From the NCBI GenBank assembly GCA_044508215.1, contig JBIQID010000063.1:1-16828 (forward strand): a stretch of DNA of 16,828 bases. The letters are read 5' to 3'. Position numbers and translations under genes: made by a program. Shown in pieces: positions 1-6,280 of the stretch. The DNA is from JAEZFI01 sp044508215 (GTDB lineage: Bacteria; Actinomycetota; Acidimicrobiia; Acidimicrobiales; Microtrichaceae). Under the pieces are notes generated by a model. It was given only the letters and a program-made list of their open reading frames with translations. It did not search any database and was not told the origin of the DNA. The stretch's first letter is position 1. Each line of letters begins with the position of its first letter.

Positions 1-112
1 CGTCGTACACCTGCTGGACCTCCGGCAAGGGGATGGCGTCGGGGTCCAAGAGGTCGAGCACGGCTGCGAGGTCTGCCTCGACCTCTTTGAGCAGCAACCC
101 TGCACCGAACAT
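1..112 (-). CDS. DUF222/13E12-like (HNH endonuclease family) protein, N-terminal fragment
   Basis: Reading leftwards from the ATG at 112-110, 37 codons stay open to the window edge, so only the N-terminus is visible. It is a leucine/acidic helix followed by LDPDAIPLPEV. I recognise this as the opening of actinobacterial DUF222 (13E12 repeat) proteins, which usually carry a C-terminal HNH nuclease domain; that part lies outside the window. A LexA-like palindrome four bases upstream of the ATG supports the call, because 13E12 genes of mycobacteria are known to carry SOS boxes. No Shine-Dalgarno is visible, so a leaderless transcript is possible. The gene is divergent from the large Lon-like gene. 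The assignment rests on a short N-terminus and is tentative; the nuclease role is family knowledge. Confidence 0.45.
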   Translation of the reverse strand, partial: MFGAGLLLKEVEADLAAVLDLLDPDAIPLPEVQQVYD

Positions 113-116
113 GGAA

Positions 117-131
117 CGAACACTAGTTCGA
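117..131. promoter_or_regulatory. LexA/SOS-box-like palindrome
   Basis: The sequence CGAACACTAGTTCGA contains a perfect CGAAC-N4-GTTCG inverted repeat, the core of the mycobacterial/actinobacterial SOS box (TCGAAC-N4-GTTCGA); only the first outer T is missing. It lies directly in front of the leftward DUF222-like gene, where bound LexA would block transcription. It is about 72 bases upstream of the candidate rightward promoter, so control of the Lon-like gene by the same site is possible but not shown. Confidence 0.5.
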
Positions 132-203
132 CCCTGTGACAATCCCTCCGGAGAGGAAAAGGCGGTCTCGGCATCGGCGCCTCGCAGCACCCGCGTTTGG
201 CCG

Positions 204-232
204 TTGCGCATCCGGGCACCCGTGGTTAGGTT
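204..232 (+). promoter_or_regulatory. Candidate promoter of the Lon-like gene
   Basis: TTGCGC at 204-209 and TAGGTT at 227-232 are spaced 17 bases apart, giving a plausible sigma70-type -35/-10 pair. The -10 fits TAnnnT; the -35 matches only the TTG of TTGACA. It lies about 70 bases before the proposed GTG start. This is pattern reading only. Confidence 0.3.
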
Positions 233-291
233 CGATGCAGCGGTCCGTTGAGCGTCGAGTTGGGCAGAGTTGTCGGCGGGCGGGCAGCGTT

Positions 292-299
292 GGGGGAGG
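292..299 (+). promoter_or_regulatory. Ribosome binding site deciding the start of the Lon-like gene
   Basis: GGGGGAGG ends six bases before an in-frame GTG at 306, an ideal spacing. The in-frame ATG at 315 would be 15 bases away, and the TTG at 270 lies upstream of the site. I therefore prefer GTG 306. Confidence 0.5.
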
Positions 300-305
300 T
301 GCACG

Positions 306-1594
306 GTGGGCTCGATGTCCCACAAGTTCGGCGCGCTTCGGCGCCAGGTGATCGACCATCTGGCCGAGGTCTGCGCGGGGGCGCAGGTGATGGTCGACGA
401 GCCGGTCGGGAGTCGTCTCGTCGCGACCGTCTTCGACAACGAGCACTCGTTCCGTTCGCTCCTGCTGCGGCGTGTCGATCCGGGGCCGTCCTCGACCGCT
501 GAGGGATCGTTCGGCCGACCTGCAGACCGCTCCGGGACGGAGGACGAAGGCCACCAGGACCCGAACGTCGGGATCGTGGGGCCGGCCCGCCTGGTGACCG
601 ACACCGGGGACGTCACGGGGTGGGCGATCCGCCTCGACCTCCCGCCGGGATCGACCCGACGCCACCGGCGCCACGCGATCTCCCACGCCCTCGACCTGGC
701 CGGCTGGACGGCGAGGTGGCCGACCTCCGAAGCGCTGGCGCGGCGACGGCAGGAAGGATTCGAGCGGATCGAGCGCACGTTCAGGCGCCTGGGCCTCGAC
801 CAGGACGAGCTCCTGTTGCTCGACGACGGCTACCTCGTGGGCATCGAGGCGGGCCCCGACTGCGGCTCGGTGACCGCGAACCCTCAGCACCTCGGCGACC
901 ACGGTCTCGCCTACTGCGTGCTCCACGTCATCGAGGACTGCCGAGGGGTTGCCTGGCTGCGTGCGAGCGCGCTCGCCGGCGTCACGACGCAGCACGAGGC
1001 TGCGTGGGTGAACTCGCGGGCGTTCCCCGTGATGGTGCGCCAGTTCTGGAAGGAGGTGCCGCCGAAGGCGTGGTACGGACGACCTGATCACCGCCCCGTG
1101 TTCGCGGTGGCGGACATCGATCTGACTGATGCATCCGAGCAGGCGTTGTCATGGCTCGTCTGGGCGGTCGCGGACTTCGCGGCACGCTGTCGGACCGAAC
1201 GGTGGCCCGCCGATGTGTTGCCGAGCGTCCCGCTGCACTCGCTCGGGGAGTCCGTGTACGACGGCCTCGGCCCGGTGTGGTGGTTCGACCCGTCGCCGAT
1301 CGTGCTCTTCGACCCGGCGACGGCCCCGCCCGGCTGGCCCCCGTCCGCCGCGGACCGGGCCGACGACCCCCGCGATGGTGGCGTCGACGACGAGGTCGAG
1401 GAGGAGCTCCGGGACCTGGCGCGCCGGCGCGCGCAGCGCGGCCCCTGGGAGACGGACGCGGAGTCGGAGGACCAGGCGCCCTTCGACCAGGCGCCCTTCG
1501 ACGAGGAGCCCTTCGACGAGGAGCCCTTCGAGGACCCCGACAGCTACTCCCTCGACGACAGCCCGTTCGACGGCTCTCGACGGCGGTCGTCGCC
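306..1594 (+). CDS. Pseudo-Lon AAA+ protein, N-terminal part (gene continues after the false gap)
   Basis: This is the first 429 codons of a gene that continues at 1695. When the 55-bp duplicate at the gap is collapsed, both parts form one 984-residue frame. I do not recognise the domain covering about residues 1-350; it is not the usual PUA-like Lon N domain. It is rich in Trp and acidic residues and has no signal peptide or membrane segment, which suggests a cytoplasmic protein. An acidic, Arg-containing stretch follows, then four tandem five-residue units of the type [AE]PFDE at about 391-410, which look like a flexible linker. The start is GTG 306, chosen on its ribosome binding site; ATG 315 and TTG 270 are alternatives. 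Ordinary gene callers will report this half as a separate, truncated protein. Confidence 0.75.
1476..1535 (+). repeat. Four tandem 15-bp units encoding PFD repeats
   Basis: Four consecutive 15-base units of the form GMGCCCTTCGAnSAn start at 1476, 1491, 1506 and 1521. They encode APFDQ, APFDE, EPFDE and EPFED. A related SPFDG occurs shortly after. The array lies just before the contig break, so a short-read assembly could have collapsed the copy number. Confidence 0.85.
1540..1594 (+). repeat. 55-bp contig-end overlap, copy 1
   Basis: These 55 bases, starting ACAGCTACTCCCTCGACGAC, recur identically at 1695-1749 on the other side of the N run. An exact 55-base match ending at one gap edge and starting at the other is what two neighbouring de Bruijn contigs built at k=55 would show. 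The most likely reading is one real copy present twice. Confidence 0.9.
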
Positions 1595-1694
1595 NNNNNN
1601 NNNNNNNNNNNNNNNNNNNNNNNNNNNNNNNNNNNNNNNNNNNNNNNNNNNNNNNNNNNNNNNNNNNNNNNNNNNNNNNNNNNNNNNNNNNNNN
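1595..1694. other. 100-N scaffold gap, probably false
   Basis: Exactly 100 Ns separate two copies of the same 55 bp. Removing 155 bases (1595-1749) joins the upstream frame and the downstream frame into one uninterrupted reading frame, so there is probably no missing sequence here. Confidence 0.85.
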
Positions 1695-1749
1695 ACAGCT
1701 ACTCCCTCGACGACAGCCCGTTCGACGGCTCTCGACGGCGGTCGTCGCC
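1695..1749 (+). repeat. 55-bp contig-end overlap, copy 2
   Basis: This is identical to 1540-1594 and begins at the first base after the N run. See copy 1 for the assembly interpretation. Confidence 0.9.
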
Positions 1750-3415
1750 CGCAGCTCGACCGGCCAGCACCCGGAGCGACCTCTGCCGCTTCCACCCGTC
1801 CGAGGGCGAACGTCCGGCGACGACCTGCCGATCGTGCACGGCAGCCCTCGCTGCCGGGGGGTCCGCCCTGGCCGCCGAGCTGGCCCGACACGGCGTCATC
1901 TCAGCGTGGGAGCGCCGGGAGATCGAGCACGGCCTCGACGCGAGCGACCACGTCCGACGACACCAGGCCGAGACCCGGCTGCAGATCAAGGTCGCTCAGT
2001 GCGCACCCGTGCTCGACCTCACGCAGCTCGACGGGCCGGTGTTGAAGAAGCGCCTCGCCGAGCGGATGGGCGACGACAACCCGTCGTACCGCACCGCCTG
2101 CCTGATCGTGGAGATGCTGGTCGAGGAGGGCCTGAACGACCCCGTGCTGCTGGTGGGGCCGCCCGGGTTGGGCAAGACGTTCCTCGCTTCGGAGGTCGCT
2201 GCCGTGCTGGGGTTGCAGCACCACAGCGTCCCGCTCGGTTCCGCCGCCGGCCGCCACGCGATCAGCGGGTCGGACGTGGGCTTCCGCAACGCCGACCGAG
2301 GCGCCGTGATCGGCGGCGTGGCCGTCCTCGGGACCCCGCAGTACGTGCTCGGCCTCGACGAGATCGAGAAGCTCGCCGGCCACGCGTCCGACGACTACCC
2401 GCTGGGCGCCCTGCTCGCGATGCTCGACGACCACCGGGCGTGCTTCTCCGACCAGTTCGTGGGGACCGAGCCCGGCTGGCAGGTCGATCTCACCTCCACG
2501 ATCGTCGTCGCGACCGCCAACGACCTGGCGGCGATCCCCGAGCCGCTCGTATCCAGGTGCCGGGTCATCGAGGTCCACCCGTGGACGGCCGAGGAGAAGC
2601 TGGCGTTCGCGCGGCGCTGGGCGACGAGGACCCGGGACGAGCTCGGTCTCGATGAGCCGATCGGCGACGACGTGCTCCGCTTCGTGGTCGACGCCTGCCC
2701 TCACGCGGGGATCCGCGAGCTCGATTCAGCGCTGCGGCGGTGCCAGAGCATGCTTGCAGCAGGCGACGGGCCGGAGGCGATCGAGCCGTTCAAGCTCTTC
2801 CCTCCGTCACCGCCCACGCCGGTCGCGTCACGGTCCCTGCCGGCGCCGTCCACGGCGGGCGTCACCCGGGCGGTCGCCCTCGGCCCGAAGGGATGGATCG
2901 AGCTGCGCTGCACGGCCACCCCGAACGGCACGACCCGGTGGGCCGGCAACCTGGACGCCCTCGCCCCCGACGCCGACACGTTCGTCCTCCACTGGGTCCC
3001 GATGCTCCACCAGTCGCTCGGTGCCGTCGTGCCCTGCTGCACGCTCCACCTCGACCCCCATCCCGTGGGTCAGCACAAGCCAGCGGGCCTCCCCGTGGCC
3101 ATGCTGGCCGCCGTGGCGAGCGTGGTCACCGGGCTGGCGGCTGACCACCGGGTGGTGGCGCCGCTGCGAGCCGACCCGACTGGCCGGCTCGTGGACCTCG
3201 ATCTCACCCCGGCCGACCTGGCCGGCCTGGTGAAGCTGGGCGTGGAGACGATCGTCCTCTCGTCGCCGATCGAAGGCCGCGGCATCGAGTGGCAGCGGGC
3301 CGACCTGCCAGCCGTGCGGGTCGCCACCACCCTCGTCGAGCTGCTGGACGTGCTCGTCCCGGGCCTGTCGGCGTGGCAGCGGCGGTCGGACCACCTGGTG
3401 GGGGGCTACCTCTAG
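1695..3415 (+). CDS. Pseudo-Lon: Lon-type AAA+ ATPase with a degenerate S16 protease domain (C-terminal part)
   Basis: This continues the gene starting at 306; numbering is for the joined 984-residue protein. A possible zinc knuckle, C442-x2-H445-P and C456-x2-C459, comes first. A Lon-like AAA+ module follows: Walker A GPPGLGKT at 566-573, F608 at the position of Lon's pore-loop tyrosine, Walker B LDEIEKL around D633/E634, sensor-1 ATAND around N687 and the Arg finger R699. By my hand alignment to E. coli Lon the stretch from pore loop to Walker B needs no gap. Residues 811-984 follow the Lon S16 fold, but the catalytic Ser position falls on A875/G876 (KPAGLP instead of DGPSAG) and the catalytic Lys aligns with P917. 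Expected activity is therefore ATP-driven remodelling without proteolysis. Inactive Lon-like domains are known in RadA and ComM/YifB. The gene ends 7 bp from the convergent SDR gene. Confidence 0.85.
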
Positions 3416-3422
3416 GTCGGCG

Positions 3423-4238
3423 TCAGCTGTTCGCCAGGCGGTTCGTGAGCCGACCCACCAGCCCGGAGCGTCCGGGGAGCAGCCGAGAGAGGGCGCTCAC
3501 CACGTGTGCGTCGGGCCCGACGACCACCCGAGGGCGGTCCTTCTCGATGCCCCGGACGATCGCCTTCGCCACAGCGGACGGCGGGCGCATCACCTTCGGC
3601 GCCAGCTTGGAGCTGCCCATCTCCGCCAAGCGGGCGGCCTCGGTGCCCCGTGCGGCGGAGGTGATGCCGGTGTGGATCGAGCCCGGGAACACCGCGGTCA
3701 CCCCGATGTGGCTGGTGATCAGCTCGGCGCGGAGGCCCTCGGTGAACGCCCGCACCGCACCCTTGGTGAGCGAGTAGCTGACGTTGTGGGGGAGGCCCAC
3801 CAGGCCGACCATGCTCGAGAGGTTCACGATGTGGGCCTCGTCGGCCTGCCGCAGCACGGGCAGGAACGAGCGGCACCCGTTCACCACGCCCCACACGTTG
3901 ATGTCGACGATCCAGTGGAGGTCGTCGAGCGGTTCCTCCTCGAACGAACCGGCCGAGGTCACACCCGCGTTGTTCACGAGCACGTGGCAGCCGCCGTGGG
4001 CTGCCACGACGTCGTCGGCCAAGGCGGCGACGGCATCGGCGTCACGGACGTCCACCCGGTGCACGCTCACCTTCCGTCCCAGGGCCTCGACCTCGCCGGC
4101 GGTCCGCTTCGCTGCGCCGTCGTCGACGTCGACGACCGCGAGGTGGCAGCCCTTCTCGGCCAGGGCGAGGCTGGTCGCCCGGCCGATCCCACCGCCCGCG
4201 CCGGTCACGACGGCGACCCGGTCCTGGAGGGACCTCAT
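3423..4238 (-). CDS. Short-chain dehydrogenase/reductase (SDR family)
   Basis: This 271-residue protein is a classical SDR, a cytoplasmic NAD(P)-dependent oxidoreductase. Visible motifs are the cofactor loop TGAGGGIG at 12-19, an Asp at the end of beta-2 (D37) that suggests NAD(H) preference, NNAG at 89-92, and the catalytic set N114, S142, Y155 and K159 (YSLTK). The length is slightly above the usual 250 because of a basic C-terminal tail. The substrate cannot be read from the sequence. It converges on the pseudo-Lon gene with 7 bp between stops, and its start is divergent from the YkgJ-like gene. No Shine-Dalgarno is visible before the ATG. A TTGACT element at 4305-4300 reads towards this gene, but I find no good -10 for it. 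Confidence 0.9.
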   Translation of the reverse strand: MRSLQDRVAVVTGAGGGIGRATSLALAEKGCHLAVVDVDDGAAKRTAGEVEALGRKVSVHRVDVRDADAVAALADDVVAAHGGCHVLVNNAGVTSAGSFEEEPLDDLHWIVDINVWGVVNGCRSFLPVLRQADEAHIVNLSSMVGLVGLPHNVSYSLTKGAVRAFTEGLRAELITSHIGVTAVFPGSIHTGITSAARGTEAARLAEMGSSKLAPKVMRPPSAVAKAIVRGIEKDRPRVVVGPDAHVVSALSRLLPGRSGLVGRLTNRLANS

Positions 4239-4345
4239 GGCAGGTGACCGATCGGGACGGCCGCATCGGGTGGTGTGCGTTCGTTCATGCGCACGATGTA
4301 GTCAAGGGCACATGGCTGCGTCCAGCGGGGCGGAGGGCGCGTCGG

Positions 4346-4351
4346 TAGCGT
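4346..4351 (+). promoter_or_regulatory. Candidate -10 element for leaderless transcription
   Basis: TAGCGT (TAnnnT) lies seven bases before the GTG at 4359, which would place the transcription start at or next to the start codon. No convincing -35 is present. The alternative GTG at 4350 would overlap this hexamer. Confidence 0.35.
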
Positions 4352-4358
4352 GCGGATC

Positions 4359-5003
4359 GTGGACGCAGGCGCCTTCTCGTCGTGGCTGGCCACGGCCGAG
4401 CTGGCGGTGCAGGGCCGGGCGACCTCCGACGTGCCGTGCGGGACGTGCACGGCGTGCTGCCGGGCGTCGCAGTTCGTGCACGTCGGCCCCGACGAGCACG
4501 ACGCCCTTTCGCACATCCCGGCCGAGCTGCTGTTCCCGGCGCCCGGCACCACGGACGGCACCCGCCTCCTCGGGTACGACGAGCGCGGCCACTGCCCGAT
4601 GCTGGTCGACGACCGGTGCTCGATCTACGAGCACCGCCCGAGGGCGTGCCGGACCTACGACTGCCGCGTCTTCCCGGCTGCGGGGGTGGACCCCGGGGAC
4701 GGGTCGCCGGTGGCCGAGCCGGCCCGCCGCTGGCGCTTCGACCACCCCGAGGAGCGCGACCGGGTGGAGCACGACGCCGTCCACGCCGCGGCTGGCTTCC
4801 TCGACGAGCACCACCACGAGCTGTTCGGCGACGCGCCCCGCCCGAACCCGACCCAGCGGGCGGTCATGGCGGTGCGGGTCAACGCGGCGTTCCGGGAGGA
4901 CGCGGCGTTCCGGGAGCAGGGCGGGGACGGCACCGCACGGAGCCGGGGACCGGTCCGAGAGGAGGTCCTCAGACTCGTTCGCGAGCGGCGACCACGTGCG
5001 TGA
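4359..5003 (+). CDS. YkgJ-type CxxCxxCC cysteine-cluster protein
   Basis: This 214-residue cytoplasmic protein belongs to the YkgJ family (formerly UPF0153), presumed zinc- or iron-sulfur-binding proteins of unknown activity. The cluster PCGTCTACC gives C27, C30, C33 and C34. A second set follows as C79, C87, C97 and C102 (CPMLVDDRC...RACRTYDC), the family's usual arrangement with HRP between. The C-terminal 80 residues are charged and hold no recognisable domain. I chose GTG 4359 because a -10-like TAGCGT lies seven bases upstream; GTG 4350, three codons earlier, is the alternative with GGAGG 13 bases before it. The 3' end overlaps the convergent USP-like gene by 35 bp. Confidence 0.85.
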   Translation: MDAGAFSSWLATAELAVQGRATSDVPCGTCTACCRASQFVHVGPDEHDALSHIPAELLFPAPGTTDGTRLLGYDERGHCPMLVDDRCSIYEHRPRACRTYDCRVFPAAGVDPGDGSPVAEPARRWRFDHPEERDRVEHDAVHAAAGFLDEHHHELFGDAPRPNPTQRAVMAVRVNAAFREDAAFREQGGDGTARSRGPVREEVLRLVRERRPRA

Positions 5004-5391
5004 CGGGGATCTTCGTGAGCCGGCGGATGCGGCTCGGGGCGTCCATCCCCAGCCACCGTGAGACGCCCGCCGGCAGGGTCGAGACGATGATCTCCGTGAA
5101 CGCGTCGTGGCCCTCTCTCCGGAGCAGGTCGTTCGTGGCGAGCACCGGGCTGGCCTGACCGACCTCCCCGGTCACCGCGACGCCGTCGGTGGTCATGCGC
5201 ATCCGCGCGGTCTCGAGGTTGCGTTCGGCCTCCACCCGCACGCTCCCCTCGTCCCAGATGAGGCCGTGGCCGTGGAACTCGGGGACGAGGAGGTGGAAGC
5301 GGGAGGGGCCCTCCGACATCCGATCACGGATGGTCTCGGCCAGCTCCGGGCTGTCCAACGTCCGGTGGGCGACGACGAGGTAGCGGCGCAT
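4969..5391 (-). CDS. Universal-stress-protein-like small protein
   Basis: This is a 140-residue protein. It opens with a hydrophobic beta strand (RRYLVVAHRTL). It ends with a USP-like element, EIIVSTLP followed by a helix and IPVTHVV, resembling the last strand-helix-strand of UspA proteins. The usual G-x2-G-x9-G-[ST] nucleotide loop is not evident, so it is probably a non-ATP-binding relative or an uncharacterised alpha/beta protein. No signal peptide or membrane helix is seen. A GGGGG stretch about seven bases upstream of the ATG could serve as ribosome binding site. Its 3' end overlaps the YkgJ-like gene tail to tail by 35 bp, which may allow mutual antisense effects. The function is unknown. 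Confidence 0.75.
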   Translation of the reverse strand: MRRYLVVAHRTLDSPELAETIRDRMSEGPSRFHLLVPEFHGHGLIWDEGSVRVEAERNLETARMRMTTDGVAVTGEVGQASPVLATNDLLRREGHDAFTEIIVSTLPAGVSRWLGMDAPSRIRRLTKIPVTHVVAARERV

Positions 5392-5492
5392 CTGTGCACC
5401 CCCTGGTGCGACGGGGCGGTTCTGGATCGACGAGGTCCACCTACCCGCATCCCCGCAGAGCCTGCGCGCTGCGGACGGCGGACCCTGAGACC

Positions 5493-5521
5493 TTGACCGA
5501 TGCCCGTCTGGGGCGGAGATT
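5493..5521 (+). promoter_or_regulatory. Candidate promoter of the ABM-like gene
   Basis: TTGACC (5493-5498) matches five of six -35 bases. GAGATT (5516-5521), 17 bases further on, is a weak -10. It lies about 45 bases before the ribosome binding site of the gene at 5568. Confidence 0.3.
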
Positions 5522-5567
5522 GAGCAGGGGTGGCGCGGCCTGGGCTGTCCCCGAGGAAGGAGACGTG

Positions 5568-6167
5568 ATGTTCGTACAGGTGATGACAGGCCGCACGAGC
5601 GAGCCCGAGAAGCTCCAGGAGCAGCTGGAGATCTGGAAGCGGGACCTGCAGCCGAACGCCATCGGCTACCTGGGGTCCACTGGTGGGTGCACCGACGACG
5701 GCGACGTGATCATGGTCGCCCGGTTCGAGAGCAAGGAGGCCGCACAGCGCAACAGCGAGCGCCCCGAGCAGGACGCGTGGTGGAAGGAGACGGAGAAGTG
5801 CTTCGACGGCCCCGTCACGTTCCACGACACCGAGGACGTGCGCATCGCCGACCTGGGCGGGATCGCCAACGCCACCTTCGTGCAGGTGATGGAAGGGAAG
5901 ATCATGGACCGGCAGCTGGCCGACCGGCTCGACCAGGAGCTGGAGACCGCCATGGTCGACGGTCGCCCCGACGTCCTGGGTCACCTCACCGCCCACTTCG
6001 GGGATCGCTACGACGAGGTCGTGTGGTTCACCTCAGAGGAGGAGGCCCGCCGAGGTGAGGCGTCCGAGATGCCCGCGGAGCTGCAGGAGCAGTTCGCCCA
6101 GATGGACCAGGCGGTGACCGTGGACCGCTACCTCGACATCCGGGAGCCCTGGATGAGCGAGACCTGA
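5568..6167 (+). CDS. Tandem dimeric alpha-beta barrel (ABM-like) protein
   Basis: This 199-residue protein is made of two similar halves. The first begins MFVQVMTGR (residues 1-9) and the second ATFVQVMEGK (about 104-113). Each continues with a helix, a strand ending in a V(I/V)(M/W)-type segment, and a helix. This matches ferredoxin-like alpha+beta barrels of the antibiotic biosynthesis monooxygenase (ABM) type, here duplicated in one chain so that a single polypeptide could form the barrel. No cofactor site is apparent, and such proteins range from oxygenases to structural relatives, so a reaction should not be assigned. The start is ATG 5568, with AGGAAGGAG ending five bases before it; the GTG at 5565 is too close. 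It appears to be transcribed alone. Confidence 0.75.
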   Translation: MFVQVMTGRTSEPEKLQEQLEIWKRDLQPNAIGYLGSTGGCTDDGDVIMVARFESKEAAQRNSERPEQDAWWKETEKCFDGPVTFHDTEDVRIADLGGIANATFVQVMEGKIMDRQLADRLDQELETAMVDGRPDVLGHLTAHFGDRYDEVVWFTSEEEARRGEASEMPAELQEQFAQMDQAVTVDRYLDIREPWMSET

Positions 6168-6208
6168 GGGGACCTCTCCGGGCCGTCCCGGCGCCCTGCG
6201 GAAGCCCG

Positions 6209-6237
6209 CTGACGCGGCCGCTCGATCGTGGTAGACC
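6209..6237 (+). promoter_or_regulatory. Candidate promoter of the methyltransferase gene
   Basis: CTGACG (6209-6214) and TAGACC (6232-6237) are separated by 17 bases. This predicts a start near 6244 and a leader of about 37 bases carrying the GGAGGGAG ribosome site. It is a pattern match only. Confidence 0.35.
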
Positions 6238-6267
6238 TCCGGCCCGAGTGGACGAACCGCGCGTCCC

Positions 6268-6275
6268 GGAGGGAG
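6268..6275 (+). promoter_or_regulatory. Ribosome binding site deciding the methyltransferase start
   Basis: GGAGGGAG ends five bases before ATG 6281. This favours that ATG over the GTG at 6248, which lies upstream of the site. Confidence 0.6.
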
Positions 6276-6280
6276 CGGTC

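Noticed and set aside
1540..1749. The duplicated 55 bp as a biological direct repeat, attachment site or CRISPR repeat
   Set aside because: The copies lie exactly at the gap edges, and collapsing them restores the reading frame. An assembly overlap explains it better.
1129..2655. A 508-residue Arg/Pro-rich frame over the large gene
   Set aside because: It is an out-of-frame shadow passing through the N run; the other frame encodes the clear AAA+ motifs.
1..3415. A phage-defence island formed by the DUF222-like gene and the pseudo-Lon
   Set aside because: Only 37 codons of the first gene are visible, the genes are divergent, and no other defence gene or mobile-element sign is present.
4276..4305. 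A sigma70 promoter for the SDR gene starting from TTGACT
   Set aside because: No acceptable -10 lies at 16-18 bases from it.
6168..6191. A terminator after the ABM-like gene (CCGGG-CCGT-CCCGG)
   Set aside because: The stem is only five pairs, has no T tract, and such hairpins are expected by chance at this GC content.
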